This document shows positions 8,898 to 18,365 of a stretch of DNA of 64,000 nt, in pieces (within the stretch, counting starts at the first letter, position 1; every line of letters starts with the position of its first letter). The stretch covers positions 248,001 through 312,000 of the forward strand of contig JAWLCW010000004.1 of NCBI GenBank assembly GCA_041686935.1, read 5' to 3'. The position numbers and the translations under genes are program-made. The DNA is from Mariniphaga sp041686935 (GTDB lineage Bacteria; Bacteroidota; Bacteroidia; Bacteroidales; Prolixibacteraceae). The notes beneath the pieces are model-generated. The model ran no database searches, was not told where the DNA came from, and saw only the letters and a program-made list of their open reading frames with translations.

Positions 8898-9629
8898 ATG
8901 AAAACAAATTTTACTTTATCCGTATTCATTGTCTCCATTCTTTTAGTTACCCAGTCCTGTTTTAGTCCGCAAAACGTAGTCCGGCTTCAACCCGAAAAAG
9001 AAGACGTAAAATGGCGTTATGGCCAAATGTTTGTTTCCGATTCGCTTTACGGAATTATTTACGAGGTGGGATTTGAGCACTTGAAAGAAAACAAATACTG
9101 GTTTGATTTTAATGTAACCAACTATTCGAATAAGCCTATTTTGATTGACCCTGCCGCCTTTTATATTCAGGCATATAACAGAAACAATCAACCTTTAACG
9201 GCAAACAGGATTAGCGCTGTCGATCCTGAAAAAGAAGTTCTTTCACTCGAAAAACAACTTTCGAAAAATAAAGCCCGGGAAGTGAATCACATCGGTTTGA
9301 CTGTTTTGGCGGCTACTGCCGACATTGCCACCGGAATAGCGGTTGCAACCGACGATAATCCCCACAACAATCATGTTCGAACACATCTTTACCATCATGC
9401 CATCGCTACCGGAACACATCATGCCTTTCATTCCCAAAGCCTGAATGAAGTGATGGATTCCTGGAAAAGTTCCACCATCAGAAAAACGACTTTGGAACCC
9501 AATTACAACATGCAGGGGAAGGTTTTCTTCCCAGCCTTCAGGGAGGCTGCTTACATTAAGCTTTACCTGCCGGTTGACAGCCAGTTTATTGATGTGAAAT
9601 ATAAACAGATACAATATCCGGTGGAATAA
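8898..9629 (+). CDS. Lipoprotein with His-rich segment, function unknown
   Basis: A 243-residue exported lipoprotein. Residues 1-20 are a signal peptide with lipobox TQSC, Cys 21 being the lipid site. The mature part begins with a beta-rich domain (about 35-115), followed by a small-residue helix AATADIATGIAVAT and then a His-rich stretch at about 155-178 with eight His residues, such as HNNHVRTHLYHH. The C-terminal part is again beta-rich. I do not recognise the family. The His cluster could bind a metal; that is inference only. Isolated between two unrelated genes. Confidence 0.75.
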   Translation: MKTNFTLSVFIVSILLVTQSCFSPQNVVRLQPEKEDVKWRYGQMFVSDSLYGIIYEVGFEHLKENKYWFDFNVTNYSNKPILIDPAAFYIQAYNRNNQPLTANRISAVDPEKEVLSLEKQLSKNKAREVNHIGLTVLAATADIATGIAVATDDNPHNNHVRTHLYHHAIATGTHHAFHSQSLNEVMDSWKSSTIRKTTLEPNYNMQGKVFFPAFREAAYIKLYLPVDSQFIDVKYKQIQYPVE

Positions 9630-9816
9630 CCCTTGTTATTTTAAAATTTATTAAATCTCAGATTTATACCGGTTTACACAAAGAATTGGCACAAATTTTG
9701 AAATTCTTCGTACTGCAAAAAAAAAATAAAACGGTAAATGGAAAAATAAAGAACCTGTTTGCCAAACGGATGCAAAAAGAAGTTTGACAAACAGCCAAAC
9801 AGAGGAGGGATAAACA

Positions 9817-12800
9817 ATGAAAAAACCGGGTTTAAGAGCCATATTCCTGGCAATTTTGTTGATACATTTTTTTCCGGCTATAGTATTTTCACAGTATTTT
9901 GGCCGGAATAAACCAAGTTACAGAACCTTTAAATACGATGCTATTTATACCCCAAACTTCGAAATTTATCACTATTTAAAAAATGACTCATTCATTACCC
10001 AATTTGCTGAATGGGCTGAAGAATGGTATGCCATGCACCAGGGAATTTTCAGAGACACCATACGCGACAGGAATCCGCTTATTCTTTATTCCACCCATTC
10101 TGATTTTCAGCAGACCCGTGCTGTTGGAGGTATTATCGGAACCACAACCGGCGGGGTAACCGAATCGCTGAAAAACCGCGTGGTGATGCCGGTGGCGCCT
10201 ACACTGGCCCAAACCGACCATGTGCTGGGTCATGAGTTGGTTCACGCCTTTCAGTTCAATAAACTGCTCAATTCAGACTCAATCCGGGGTTCTTCGCTCA
10301 ACAATATTCCGCTTTGGATGATTGAAGGAATGGCAGAATATTTTTCCATTGGCAGCGTGGACCCCAACACGGCCATGTGGATGCGGGATGCTTTAGTGAA
10401 TGATTATTTTCCCACATTGCGGCAATTATCTACTGAATCGAAATATTTTCCGTACCGTTATGGCCACGCTTTTTGGGCGATGATTGGCAAAACATGGGGC
10501 GATTCGCTGATTATGCCCATTTTTTCGAAGACCGCACGCTATGGCCTGGATAATGCACTCGATTCCATGCTCGGGTTTAATTCCAAAATACTTTCCGGAC
10601 TTTGGAAAAATGCCATGGAAACCTATTACAGCAAGTTCATTGATGATTCTGCAACTTATGTCGCCGGAAATAAAATCATTTCACAAAAAAATTCCGGAAG
10701 ATTAAACTTATCTCCCTCGCTGAGTCCTGACGGAAAATACCTGGCTTTTTTCTCTGAAAAGGATTTGTTTACCCTCGATTTGTACCTGGCTGATGCGGCG
10801 ACGGGGAAAATTATCAGAAAACTTTCGAGTGTAACACGCAGCCATGAAATTGACGATTTCAGTTTTAATGAATCGGCAGGAACCTGGTCGCCCGACAGCA
10901 GAAAATTTGCTTTTGTTGTATTCCAAAAAGGAAAAAACAGGTTGGCCGTTGTCGATGTCAGGAGGGCAAGAATTACCGATGAAATTGAGTTGGGTGACAT
11001 TGAATCTTTTTCAAACCCCGAGTGGTCGCCCGACGGCAGATATATTGCTTTTTCAGGACTTGTGGAAGGTATTGGCGATTTGTACCTGTATGATTTAAGA
11101 AACGGGAATATTATCCGGCTTACAGATGGTTTTTCCTCGAAAATCCATCCGGCATGGTCGCCCGACGGAAATTTGATTGTGTATGTTGACGAAGAAATAA
11201 ACACAGACTTCAAAGCCAAAAAATTCAGTACCAGTTTAAAAATTATTGATATCCGTACAAAAGAAATTCAAAACCTGGAAATATTTCCCGGAGCAGATAA
11301 TTTGAATCCCCGGTTTTCGCATGACGGAAAAACAATCTATTTTCTGTCCAATTCCGACGGCTTCAGAAATTTATTTGCTTATGAACTGGAATCGGATAAA
11401 GTGTTTCGCCTGACCCGGTTCAAAACTGGAATCAGTGGGCTCACACCTTTTTCGCCGGCAATGAGCGCAGCCATGGGCAGTGACCTGGTTGCCTACACCT
11501 ATTACAATAACAATAGTTACGAAATTTACACAGCCACTTCTGACGACTTCCGGTATGTGGAAGTGGACAAATCACACGTTGATTTTGAGCCGGGAACTTT
11601 ACCTCCGCTGAATCACAATTACAGCAATATTGTTGATGCAGCGCTTTATAAACGGTGGGAAAAGGATACGAGGCTTCATCCCGACTCAATGGAACAGGTT
11701 CCGTACAAACCGAAATTCAAACTCGATTACATTTCCAATTCAGCCGGAGTTGGCGTTTCCACAGGGGGAAGGTACAATTCAACAAACATGGCGGGCAGTG
11801 TGATGATGATTTTCAGTGATATGGTAGGAAACAACCAGCTCTATTCCATTTTGGCGCTGAATGGCGAGATTTACGATTTTGGCGGGCAGGTGGCGTATAT
11901 CAACCAAAGCCGGAAATTTAACTGGGGATTATCGGCATCTCACGTACCATACCGTTTTGGAGATATGTTTTTCCGGCGCGATACCTTAACCTTCCGGTCG
12001 AAGGACAGCGAAGATTCTTATAAAGTGCCGGTTACCGACCTGGTGCTGGATTACATCCGGATGTTCGAGGACAACATTTCGTTTTTTACCTACCATGCCC
12101 TTTCCCAAACCCGCAGGATTGAAGCGGGAGCTTCAACAGCTTGGTACTATTACCGCATCGACCGGTACCATAACTATTACGACGATTTCGGATTTCCGGT
12201 GGCATACAGTAGAGAAAGAATGCCCGCTCCCGACGGAAATAACTACCAGAAAATTGATTTGGCGTATGTAACAGATAATTCCTATTTCGGTATGACAGCT
12301 CCCATGCGGGGCCAGCGGGCAAGGTACCAGATTGAGAAATATTTTGGAGCCGTTGATTTTTTTACGGGGCTTCTGGATTACCGGAAATATTATTTCATAA
12401 ATCCAATAACGCTGGCTTTCCGTGGATACCATTACGGCAGGTGCGGAAGAAGTTCTGAAACCAATCTTGTTTCCCCAATCTATCTGGGTTATCCCTGGCT
12501 TATAAGGGGATACGAGAATTTATCGTTTTATGGAAACTGGGGCGACAATACCATTGGTTTTAATTCATTGAATTACTCCCATTTAAGTGGAAGCCGGGTG
12601 GCCGTAGTGAATGCCGAAGTACGCATTCCGATGACCGGGCCTAAAATGATTGCCCTTATTGGATCGAAGTATTTTATGACTGATTTGAACCTGTTTTTTG
12701 ATGGCGGTTTGGCCTGGAATGCAGGCGACAAGCCAAAAATTACCTGGGAAAAAGAAGCTTTTAATCAGCGGGTTCCGGTTTTCAGTGCGGGGGCATCAGT

Positions 12801-12912
12801 GCGGGTAAATGTTTTAGGGGCCATGATTATCGAACCTTATTTTGCCATTCCGTTCCAGAATGGCGGCTGGCAGAACCGGAATTTTGGGTTGAACTTTGTT
12901 CCCGGGTGGTAA
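9817..12912 (+). CDS. Exported HExxH peptidase-propeller-barrel fusion protein
   Basis: A 1031-residue exported protein built of three parts. After a signal peptide (1-25) comes a peptidase-like domain with HELVH at 139-143 and a downstream glutamate in GMAEYF at 174, the spacing of gluzincin zinc peptidases. Residues about 285-590 hold TolB-type propeller blades (repeats such as WSPDGRYIAFSG, WSPDGNLIVY, FSHDGKTIYFLS). From about 620 to the end are alternating aromatic strands ending GLNFVPGW, as in surface-antigen/Omp85-like barrels. It is likely anchored in the outer membrane with the peptidase and propeller attached. Substrate is unknown. Confidence 0.85.
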   Translation: MKKPGLRAIFLAILLIHFFPAIVFSQYFGRNKPSYRTFKYDAIYTPNFEIYHYLKNDSFITQFAEWAEEWYAMHQGIFRDTIRDRNPLILYSTHSDFQQTRAVGGIIGTTTGGVTESLKNRVVMPVAPTLAQTDHVLGHELVHAFQFNKLLNSDSIRGSSLNNIPLWMIEGMAEYFSIGSVDPNTAMWMRDALVNDYFPTLRQLSTESKYFPYRYGHAFWAMIGKTWGDSLIMPIFSKTARYGLDNALDSMLGFNSKILSGLWKNAMETYYSKFIDDSATYVAGNKIISQKNSGRLNLSPSLSPDGKYLAFFSEKDLFTLDLYLADAATGKIIRKLSSVTRSHEIDDFSFNESAGTWSPDSRKFAFVVFQKGKNRLAVVDVRRARITDEIELGDIESFSNPEWSPDGRYIAFSGLVEGIGDLYLYDLRNGNIIRLTDGFSSKIHPAWSPDGNLIVYVDEEINTDFKAKKFSTSLKIIDIRTKEIQNLEIFPGADNLNPRFSHDGKTIYFLSNSDGFRNLFAYELESDKVFRLTRFKTGISGLTPFSPAMSAAMGSDLVAYTYYNNNSYEIYTATSDDFRYVEVDKSHVDFEPGTLPPLNHNYSNIVDAALYKRWEKDTRLHPDSMEQVPYKPKFKLDYISNSAGVGVSTGGRYNSTNMAGSVMMIFSDMVGNNQLYSILALNGEIYDFGGQVAYINQSRKFNWGLSASHVPYRFGDMFFRRDTLTFRSKDSEDSYKVPVTDLVLDYIRMFEDNISFFTYHALSQTRRIEAGASTAWYYYRIDRYHNYYDDFGFPVAYSRERMPAPDGNNYQKIDLAYVTDNSYFGMTAPMRGQRARYQIEKYFGAVDFFTGLLDYRKYYFINPITLAFRGYHYGRCGRSSETNLVSPIYLGYPWLIRGYENLSFYGNWGDNTIGFNSLNYSHLSGSRVAVVNAEVRIPMTGPKMIALIGSKYFMTDLNLFFDGGLAWNAGDKPKITWEKEAFNQRVPVFSAGASVRVNVLGAMIIEPYFAIPFQNGGWQNRNFGLNFVPGW

Positions 12913-12916
12913 TTAT

Positions 12917-15412
12917 TTATAATGCCAGATTTACCACGGTAATTCCGGCGCCGCCAAAATCCACGTGCTCGTCATTAAAACTTTGTACCATGGGTTCGGA
13001 GCGTAGAAAACCGCGGATGGTTTCTTTCAGGATACCGTGCCCTTTGCCATGCAAAATGCGCAGTTGCGCCACTTCAAACATAATTGCTTCATCGATGAAT
13101 TCCTGGATTTTGGGAATGGCTTCCTCGGCCCGCTGCCCGCGGATGTCGATTTCGGGTTTGAATGTGAGCCGCCTTTCCGAGTAATTGCTCAACAGACGGG
13201 TACCTGCTCCGGAACGAACACCTTTTTCCACTTTTTTGGCCTCGTTGTTGCTTAACCGTTCCACCTGCCGGCGGGGCAGAGTAATGATGAGTTGCCCGAA
13301 AGCCACCACTGCATTTTTTTCGTTTAGTTCAATGAGGTCGCCAATGGTTTGCTGCCCGGGGATTCGCACTTTGTCACCGGGTTTCAGTTCAATGCTTTTT
13401 TCAGGATTTTTTTTACTGATTTCTTTTTTCGATTCTGCCGGACGCTTTTGATTCCGTTTTTCTTCGCGCCGACGCAGTTTTTCCATTTTGGCATCAATGC
13501 GCAAATCGTCTTCAGAAGTGCTTTTTTCTACTTCAGTTTTCAGTTTCTCCAGCTTCTTCCGCTCCTGTTTGGTTTTTTCTTTTTCAGCCTGTGCTTTTTT
13601 AATTTCCAGAATCGTATTTTCGATGCGCTTATTAACCCCAGCCAACAATGTTTCTGCATCTTCCCGTGCTTTTTTCAGGATTTCCTTTCGTTGCTTCTGG
13701 GTTTCCTTCAACTCGGTTTCATAACTGGCTGCCATGTTGTCGAGGATTTTTTCCACTTTCCTGATTTTTTCCCGTTTGATTTCCCAGTACCTTTTGTCGC
13801 GGTTAATTTTTCGCAGGTTTCGGTCGAAGTCGATGTGTTTTTTGCCCACTTTCTCCGTGGCTTTATCCAGAATTTCCTCCGGAAGGCCAATTTTTCGTGC
13901 AATTTCAAAGGCGAAAGAACTGCCTGGTTTGCCAATTTCAAGCTGAAAAAGCGGATTCATATTTTGGGAATCGTACAGCATTGCGCCGTTCGCAATCCCC
14001 TCTGCTGAGGAGGCAAAGTGTTTCAGATTAGTGTAGTGGGTTGTAATAACGCCAAAAGTGCGCAATTGATTCAGTTCGTCGAGAATGGCTTCGGCAATGG
14101 CTCCTCCCAGCATGGGCTCTGTTCCTGTTCCGAATTCATCAATGAGCACCAGCGTGTTTTCATTGCTGTTTTTTACGAAATGTTTCATGTTCAGCAGGTG
14201 CGAGCTGTAGGTACTCAAATCATTTTCCAGCGACTGTTCATCGCCGATGTCAATAAAAACCTGTCGGAAAATACCGGTTTTGCTGGCTTCGTTTACAGGG
14301 ATGAGCAATCCGCATTGCAGCATATATTGCAGCAATCCCACTGTTTTCAGACAAACCGATTTTCCGCCGGCATTGGGACCCGAAATAAGTAGTATGTGAT
14401 TTTTTTCGTCGAGGTGAATGTTGAGCGGAACGATTTTCCGGTTTTCTCTTTTCAGCGCCTGTTGTAAAAGTGGATGCACAGCATGGTGCCACTGAATCAA
14501 AGGTGTTTTATGTATTTCGGGTTGAATCGCATTGAATTCCACAGCCAGCAAAGCTTTGGCCCGGATAAAATCGATTTCTCCTAAAAAATCGTAAGAAAAC
14601 AGAAGGTCGGACAAATAAGGCCTGATGTCGTTGGAAAATTCGGTTAAGATGCGCACAATCTCCCGGCGTTCGGCGTATTCCAGTTCGCGGATTTCATTGT
14701 TCATCTCCACTATCTCGTTTGGTTCCACATACGAGGTCTTCCCTGTGCCCGATTCATCGTAAACAATTCCTTTTATTTTGCGTTTGTTTCCCGCAGAAAT
14801 GGGGATAACAGCCCGCCCGTCACGTATGGAAACCGAAGCGTCTTCATCAACCAGCCCGTCTTTTTGCGCCTGTTTTAAAATGGCATGGAGCCGCTTCGAA
14901 ATGTTTGACTGTAGTGAAAGAATGCCTTTCCGGATTTGTGCCAGTTCGGACGAGGCGTTGTCGCGTATTTTGCCAAACTTGTTCAGGATGGCATCAATCC
15001 GGTCGTAAATGTACGGAAAAACCTGCACCTGTTCGGTTTTCTTTTTCAATAGCGGAAAAACATGTTCTTCCTGTTTTATAAAAAACTGCACAATGGCCCT
15101 CACTGATTCCAGCGATCGTTTCAAATCGAATAACTCTTCCGCCTCCAGAAAACGGCCTTCAATCCGGATTTTTTGCAGAGCGTTGCGCAAATCGTAAAAG
15201 TGACTCGAAGGAAAATTTTCCACTTCGCGAATAATCCGGCAAAACTCGTTCACCTCGCCCAACTGTCGCGAAATGGTTTCAAAATCATCCTGAAAATGCA
15301 TGGCATCCACCCACTCGCTTCCCATTGGGCTCAGGCATTTGTTGTGCATCATTGCCCGGATACGGTCGAAGCCCACTTTTTCTTCAAAATGTTGCGGATA
15401 AATGTTTTGCAT
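12917..15412 (-). CDS. mutS2: MutS2 endonuclease/ATPase
   Basis: An 831-residue MutS2: an ATP-dependent clamp that acts on branched DNA to limit recombination and, in Bacillus, rescues collided ribosomes. Helical lever and clamp regions fill 1-310; the ATPase holds Walker A GPNAGGKS (about 343-350) and Walker B TLVLIDEFGTGTEP (about 410-420). A long coiled coil covers about 515-640, a KOW-like segment KPGDKVRIPGQQTIG follows, and a C-terminal Smr nuclease domain shows DIRGQRAEEA and the HGKGHG motif. Length is as expected. It converges on the peptidase-fusion gene with four bases between them. Confidence 0.96.
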   Translation of the reverse strand: MQNIYPQHFEEKVGFDRIRAMMHNKCLSPMGSEWVDAMHFQDDFETISRQLGEVNEFCRIIREVENFPSSHFYDLRNALQKIRIEGRFLEAEELFDLKRSLESVRAIVQFFIKQEEHVFPLLKKKTEQVQVFPYIYDRIDAILNKFGKIRDNASSELAQIRKGILSLQSNISKRLHAILKQAQKDGLVDEDASVSIRDGRAVIPISAGNKRKIKGIVYDESGTGKTSYVEPNEIVEMNNEIRELEYAERREIVRILTEFSNDIRPYLSDLLFSYDFLGEIDFIRAKALLAVEFNAIQPEIHKTPLIQWHHAVHPLLQQALKRENRKIVPLNIHLDEKNHILLISGPNAGGKSVCLKTVGLLQYMLQCGLLIPVNEASKTGIFRQVFIDIGDEQSLENDLSTYSSHLLNMKHFVKNSNENTLVLIDEFGTGTEPMLGGAIAEAILDELNQLRTFGVITTHYTNLKHFASSAEGIANGAMLYDSQNMNPLFQLEIGKPGSSFAFEIARKIGLPEEILDKATEKVGKKHIDFDRNLRKINRDKRYWEIKREKIRKVEKILDNMAASYETELKETQKQRKEILKKAREDAETLLAGVNKRIENTILEIKKAQAEKEKTKQERKKLEKLKTEVEKSTSEDDLRIDAKMEKLRRREEKRNQKRPAESKKEISKKNPEKSIELKPGDKVRIPGQQTIGDLIELNEKNAVVAFGQLIITLPRRQVERLSNNEAKKVEKGVRSGAGTRLLSNYSERRLTFKPEIDIRGQRAEEAIPKIQEFIDEAIMFEVAQLRILHGKGHGILKETIRGFLRSEPMVQSFNDEHVDFGGAGITVVNLAL

Positions 15413-15433
15413 TATATCATATTAAAACCGGTG

Positions 15434-15463
15434 CAAAAGTAGGGAAAGATGTTTAAAGTTCAA
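15434..15463 (-). promoter_or_regulatory. mutS2 promoter, TTG-N19-TACTTTTG
   Basis: On the minus strand TTG (15461-15463) is followed after exactly 19 bases by TACTTTTG (15434-15441), a full match to the Bacteroidota sigma-A promoter. Transcription would start close to the mutS2 ATG at 15412. Confidence 0.75.
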
Positions 15464-15473
15464 TACCGTGAGT

Positions 15474-17177
15474 TTAGTCTGTATTGTAGGAATACATTTG
15501 GCTGTTGTAAGCATTTAAATCCATAAAATAAAGTCGGTCTTTCAGAAAGAAAACAGAAATCAGGGAACTATGATAAATTGGCACTGGAATTAAGGAAACC
15601 GGTATCCATCTGTCATTGCCAGTATCGTATCTGTAAATTTTTTCCTCATAATTCAAATCGCAAACATATCCGTAGTTTTTATAAATGAAACCAAAGCAAT
15701 GGCCGTAAAAGCTCCTGCTGAAATTATTTTCCGTTTTTTCAAGCCATGTATCTTCTGTGTCGTCGTATTGAAAAGTTTTTCCGTAGGTAACCATAAACAC
15801 CTTGTTTTCACTTAAAAAAGCATATCCGAATGAATTCGTGAACGTTTCAGGGAAATTATTCAGTTTTTCATACTTTTCATCCGCAAAATTACATTTCCAG
15901 TGTTCCCCGTTGCCGGTAATAATATGTATAGCGTTATTGAATTTGAAGGATGTAGCATTTGTGAATTTAAAAGGTAGATCTTGTTTTCTATGCCATTGCC
16001 TGTTTTTTATATTGAACGACCAAAACTCTTCCTGTAAATTGAAACCCCAGTGGCCTCCAACCAAATAAAGTGTATCGTTCAGTACAATATGCAAACTGTT
16101 TTCGTATCTGTCTGCAGGATGCGAAGCAGTAGTTTCCTCGCTCCACTTGTCAGTTTGCGGATCATAAATATGGATAACGTCTCTGAATTGTTCAAGCACA
16201 TAAGCATTGTTGTTCCAGGTAAAAACCTTTTCATTTTGTATTGAGTATGGTATGCTTGTTCTTTTATCCCATGCCGGTAAAATGGTATAGCTTTCATCAT
16301 ACTCAGCGGATTTCAGGCCATTCACAATTTTAATAATTGCCGGATATTCATCAAACAGCGAAAAATACGGTTGGGAAGGAACTACCGCTGTTATTTCAGT
16401 ATCACTCACAGTTGTTAAAAATGCCTTTTCCGTTCCAAAATAGACTTCAGTTTTTTCTCCGTTTTTTGTGAAATTTCTTCCGGAAATGGTAATATACTCA
16501 CCGGAGTAGTCTTTAAGTGACGAAATGCCGGTAATGTCCGGCCCTTTGATGGTAAATTTTTCACGGCTGATAACCGAATCCTCTCCGGCAATAATTTTAA
16601 TTTGTGCCTCTCCAACAAAATCAGATTCAGGAATTTTAAATACGATGGTATCGTTGCCCTGGAAAAGTATTTCGGCATGCTGTCCGTTGACTGCTATTTT
16701 ATTGCGTTCGGGATTGAGACTAAAATACGAACCTGTTACTGTTATAGTAGTGCCATCAAACCCCTCATTCGGTGAAAAGCTTTCAATGACCGGCGATTTT
16801 GATCCCTTGCTTAAAAATTCAATTTCATTTCCCAAAATCAAAAATTCAGAGGTTTGAACATACGCCCTGTACGTATAAACTTCGTTAATTTTCAGGTCGG
16901 ATGAAACATGTAGCGAAAAATCACCAATGCTTTTTTCACCACTTATAGAGTATGTGAATTGAGCATCGGAATTTCCCCATTTAAAGCCATAATCTGATAA
17001 GTTAGTTTTGGCTTTTACTATTATTTCGGCCGAAAATGTAACTCCGCCAGAATCAGCATTTTCAACAGGCTTTGAAATAACAACCGGAAAATCTTTGGGC
17101 TGAATTTCAGCTTCCTGTTCACATCCGGTAAAAGACAGCATTAAACAGAGAACGATATATAATGTTGCCCTTTTCAT
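15474..17177 (-). CDS. IPT/TIG and kelch-repeat lipoprotein
   Basis: A 567-residue surface or periplasmic lipoprotein with signal peptide and lipobox SFTGC (Cys 19). A first beta domain (about 30-125) is followed by two IPT/TIG domains, each opening with the usual pattern (SFSPNEGFDGTTITVTG near 135; GISSLKDYSGEYITISG near 215). From about 300 to the end the sequence forms kelch-type blades such as NDTLYLVGGHW and NNAIHIITGNG. Its start lies one base after the stop of the barrel-protein gene, so the two are coupled and probably act together at the outer membrane. Ligand unknown. Confidence 0.85.
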   Translation of the reverse strand: MKRATLYIVLCLMLSFTGCEQEAEIQPKDFPVVISKPVENADSGGVTFSAEIIVKAKTNLSDYGFKWGNSDAQFTYSISGEKSIGDFSLHVSSDLKINEVYTYRAYVQTSEFLILGNEIEFLSKGSKSPVIESFSPNEGFDGTTITVTGSYFSLNPERNKIAVNGQHAEILFQGNDTIVFKIPESDFVGEAQIKIIAGEDSVISREKFTIKGPDITGISSLKDYSGEYITISGRNFTKNGEKTEVYFGTEKAFLTTVSDTEITAVVPSQPYFSLFDEYPAIIKIVNGLKSAEYDESYTILPAWDKRTSIPYSIQNEKVFTWNNNAYVLEQFRDVIHIYDPQTDKWSEETTASHPADRYENSLHIVLNDTLYLVGGHWGFNLQEEFWSFNIKNRQWHRKQDLPFKFTNATSFKFNNAIHIITGNGEHWKCNFADEKYEKLNNFPETFTNSFGYAFLSENKVFMVTYGKTFQYDDTEDTWLEKTENNFSRSFYGHCFGFIYKNYGYVCDLNYEEKIYRYDTGNDRWIPVSLIPVPIYHSSLISVFFLKDRLYFMDLNAYNSQMYSYNTD

Positions 17178-17178
17178 A

Positions 17179-18342
17179 TTAAAAATTGAAACCTGTTATA
17201 AACTGCCAGTCCGAAAGTTTTAACGATCTTACATCTCCCGAAAGTCTGTTATGGCGGACTTCGAAAGAAATCGTATTTCGGTAGGTGAGGTCATATTCCA
17301 GTCCCCCTCCGAATGCATACCCGGTCTGCCAGTTGGCGGGCCGGGGAGCATTTTGGATGATATCGTATTCAATCACATTTCCATGGATTATCGTTTCTAA
17401 AAGTATTGTATTGTTTTTCAAATGATAATTCACAATGCCGCCCATATTTACAAACGGTCTTATTTTAACCGACGGATATGAATAGCGAATAAGAACAGGC
17501 AATTTTAGTGAGCTTGTGTTAATAACAAAATCGATTTCCATATCATCTAAACGTTCATTATGTAAATACCCATGGCTGGAATGAGACAGTTCAACATGCA
17601 ACGAAAAATCAGGTATTCGGATAGGCACGTCCAAAAAAAGTCCATACAGGAATGCCCCTTTTGGAGTGTAATCCAACAAATTCAGATAATGGACTGCGGG
17701 GATGGAAGGTCCGGAAAATTTAGAAAATTCGTACCCCGCCAAAATACCAAATTTAATATGTGGAAATGGCCTCCGGACACATTTGTTGTATCTTTCTATA
17801 AACAGTGATAACGAGTGTTTGTTAAACCGTACCAGTTTAACAGCGTCATTTACAGCGTTGCAATCAGCAGCATAGTTTTCCAGTATATTTCTGAAGTATC
17901 CGGCACTTCCTTTTTCTCCTTTCGGTATTCGCACAATTCCGTCATTGTTATTTTCCACGAAAAATGTTTGATCATGATAATCAGAATAAAAGTAGAGGTT
18001 GGTTTCTCCTTGTACCAATTGTTCAAGAAATACCATTTTTGAGGTATCTCCATCAATGATTTTTTTTGAGACAAATACTTGGTCTGAATTTAACCATGAT
18101 ATTTTGTGAAAAAAAGGGACATTTGATTTGATAAAGCCGTATTCTGAAATTTCATCAGGATACATTTTAATTATTTCATCTCCTTTTACTAATTGCATGT
18201 ACCTGGAATTCAATAGCGGACCACCATCTTTTAATCTAACTCCTGCGTTCATGCTTGTGTCGGTTTTGAAGTAGCCAATCTGGCTAAAAACCAGTTGCGG
18301 CAATAACCAGAAAATCAGAACGGCATAAATTGACTTTTTCAT
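17179..18342 (-). CDS. Outer-membrane beta-barrel protein
   Basis: A 387-residue exported protein. The signal peptide (MKKSIYAVLIFWLLPQLVFS) is used to place the start at the second Met of the frame, since MPCK in front of it would spoil the signal. Residues about 200-387 show alternating hydrophobic and polar strands with aromatic ends, finishing in LSDWQFITGFNF, whose terminal Phe is typical of barrel insertion signals. It resembles the small PorT-like barrels of Bacteroidota. The N-terminal soluble half (about 25-185) is not recognised. It is coupled to the following kelch lipoprotein gene. Confidence 0.78.
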   Translation of the reverse strand: MKKSIYAVLIFWLLPQLVFSQIGYFKTDTSMNAGVRLKDGGPLLNSRYMQLVKGDEIIKMYPDEISEYGFIKSNVPFFHKISWLNSDQVFVSKKIIDGDTSKMVFLEQLVQGETNLYFYSDYHDQTFFVENNNDGIVRIPKGEKGSAGYFRNILENYAADCNAVNDAVKLVRFNKHSLSLFIERYNKCVRRPFPHIKFGILAGYEFSKFSGPSIPAVHYLNLLDYTPKGAFLYGLFLDVPIRIPDFSLHVELSHSSHGYLHNERLDDMEIDFVINTSSLKLPVLIRYSYPSVKIRPFVNMGGIVNYHLKNNTILLETIIHGNVIEYDIIQNAPRPANWQTGYAFGGGLEYDLTYRNTISFEVRHNRLSGDVRSLKLSDWQFITGFNF

Positions 18343-18365
18343 TTTGCAGGGCAATTAAAAAACAA

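Noticed and set aside
13349..14008. 219-residue plus-strand open frame inside mutS2
   Set aside because: It is the mirror of the mutS2 coiled-coil region, rich in Phe from antisense Lys/Glu codons, with no start context or homology pattern.
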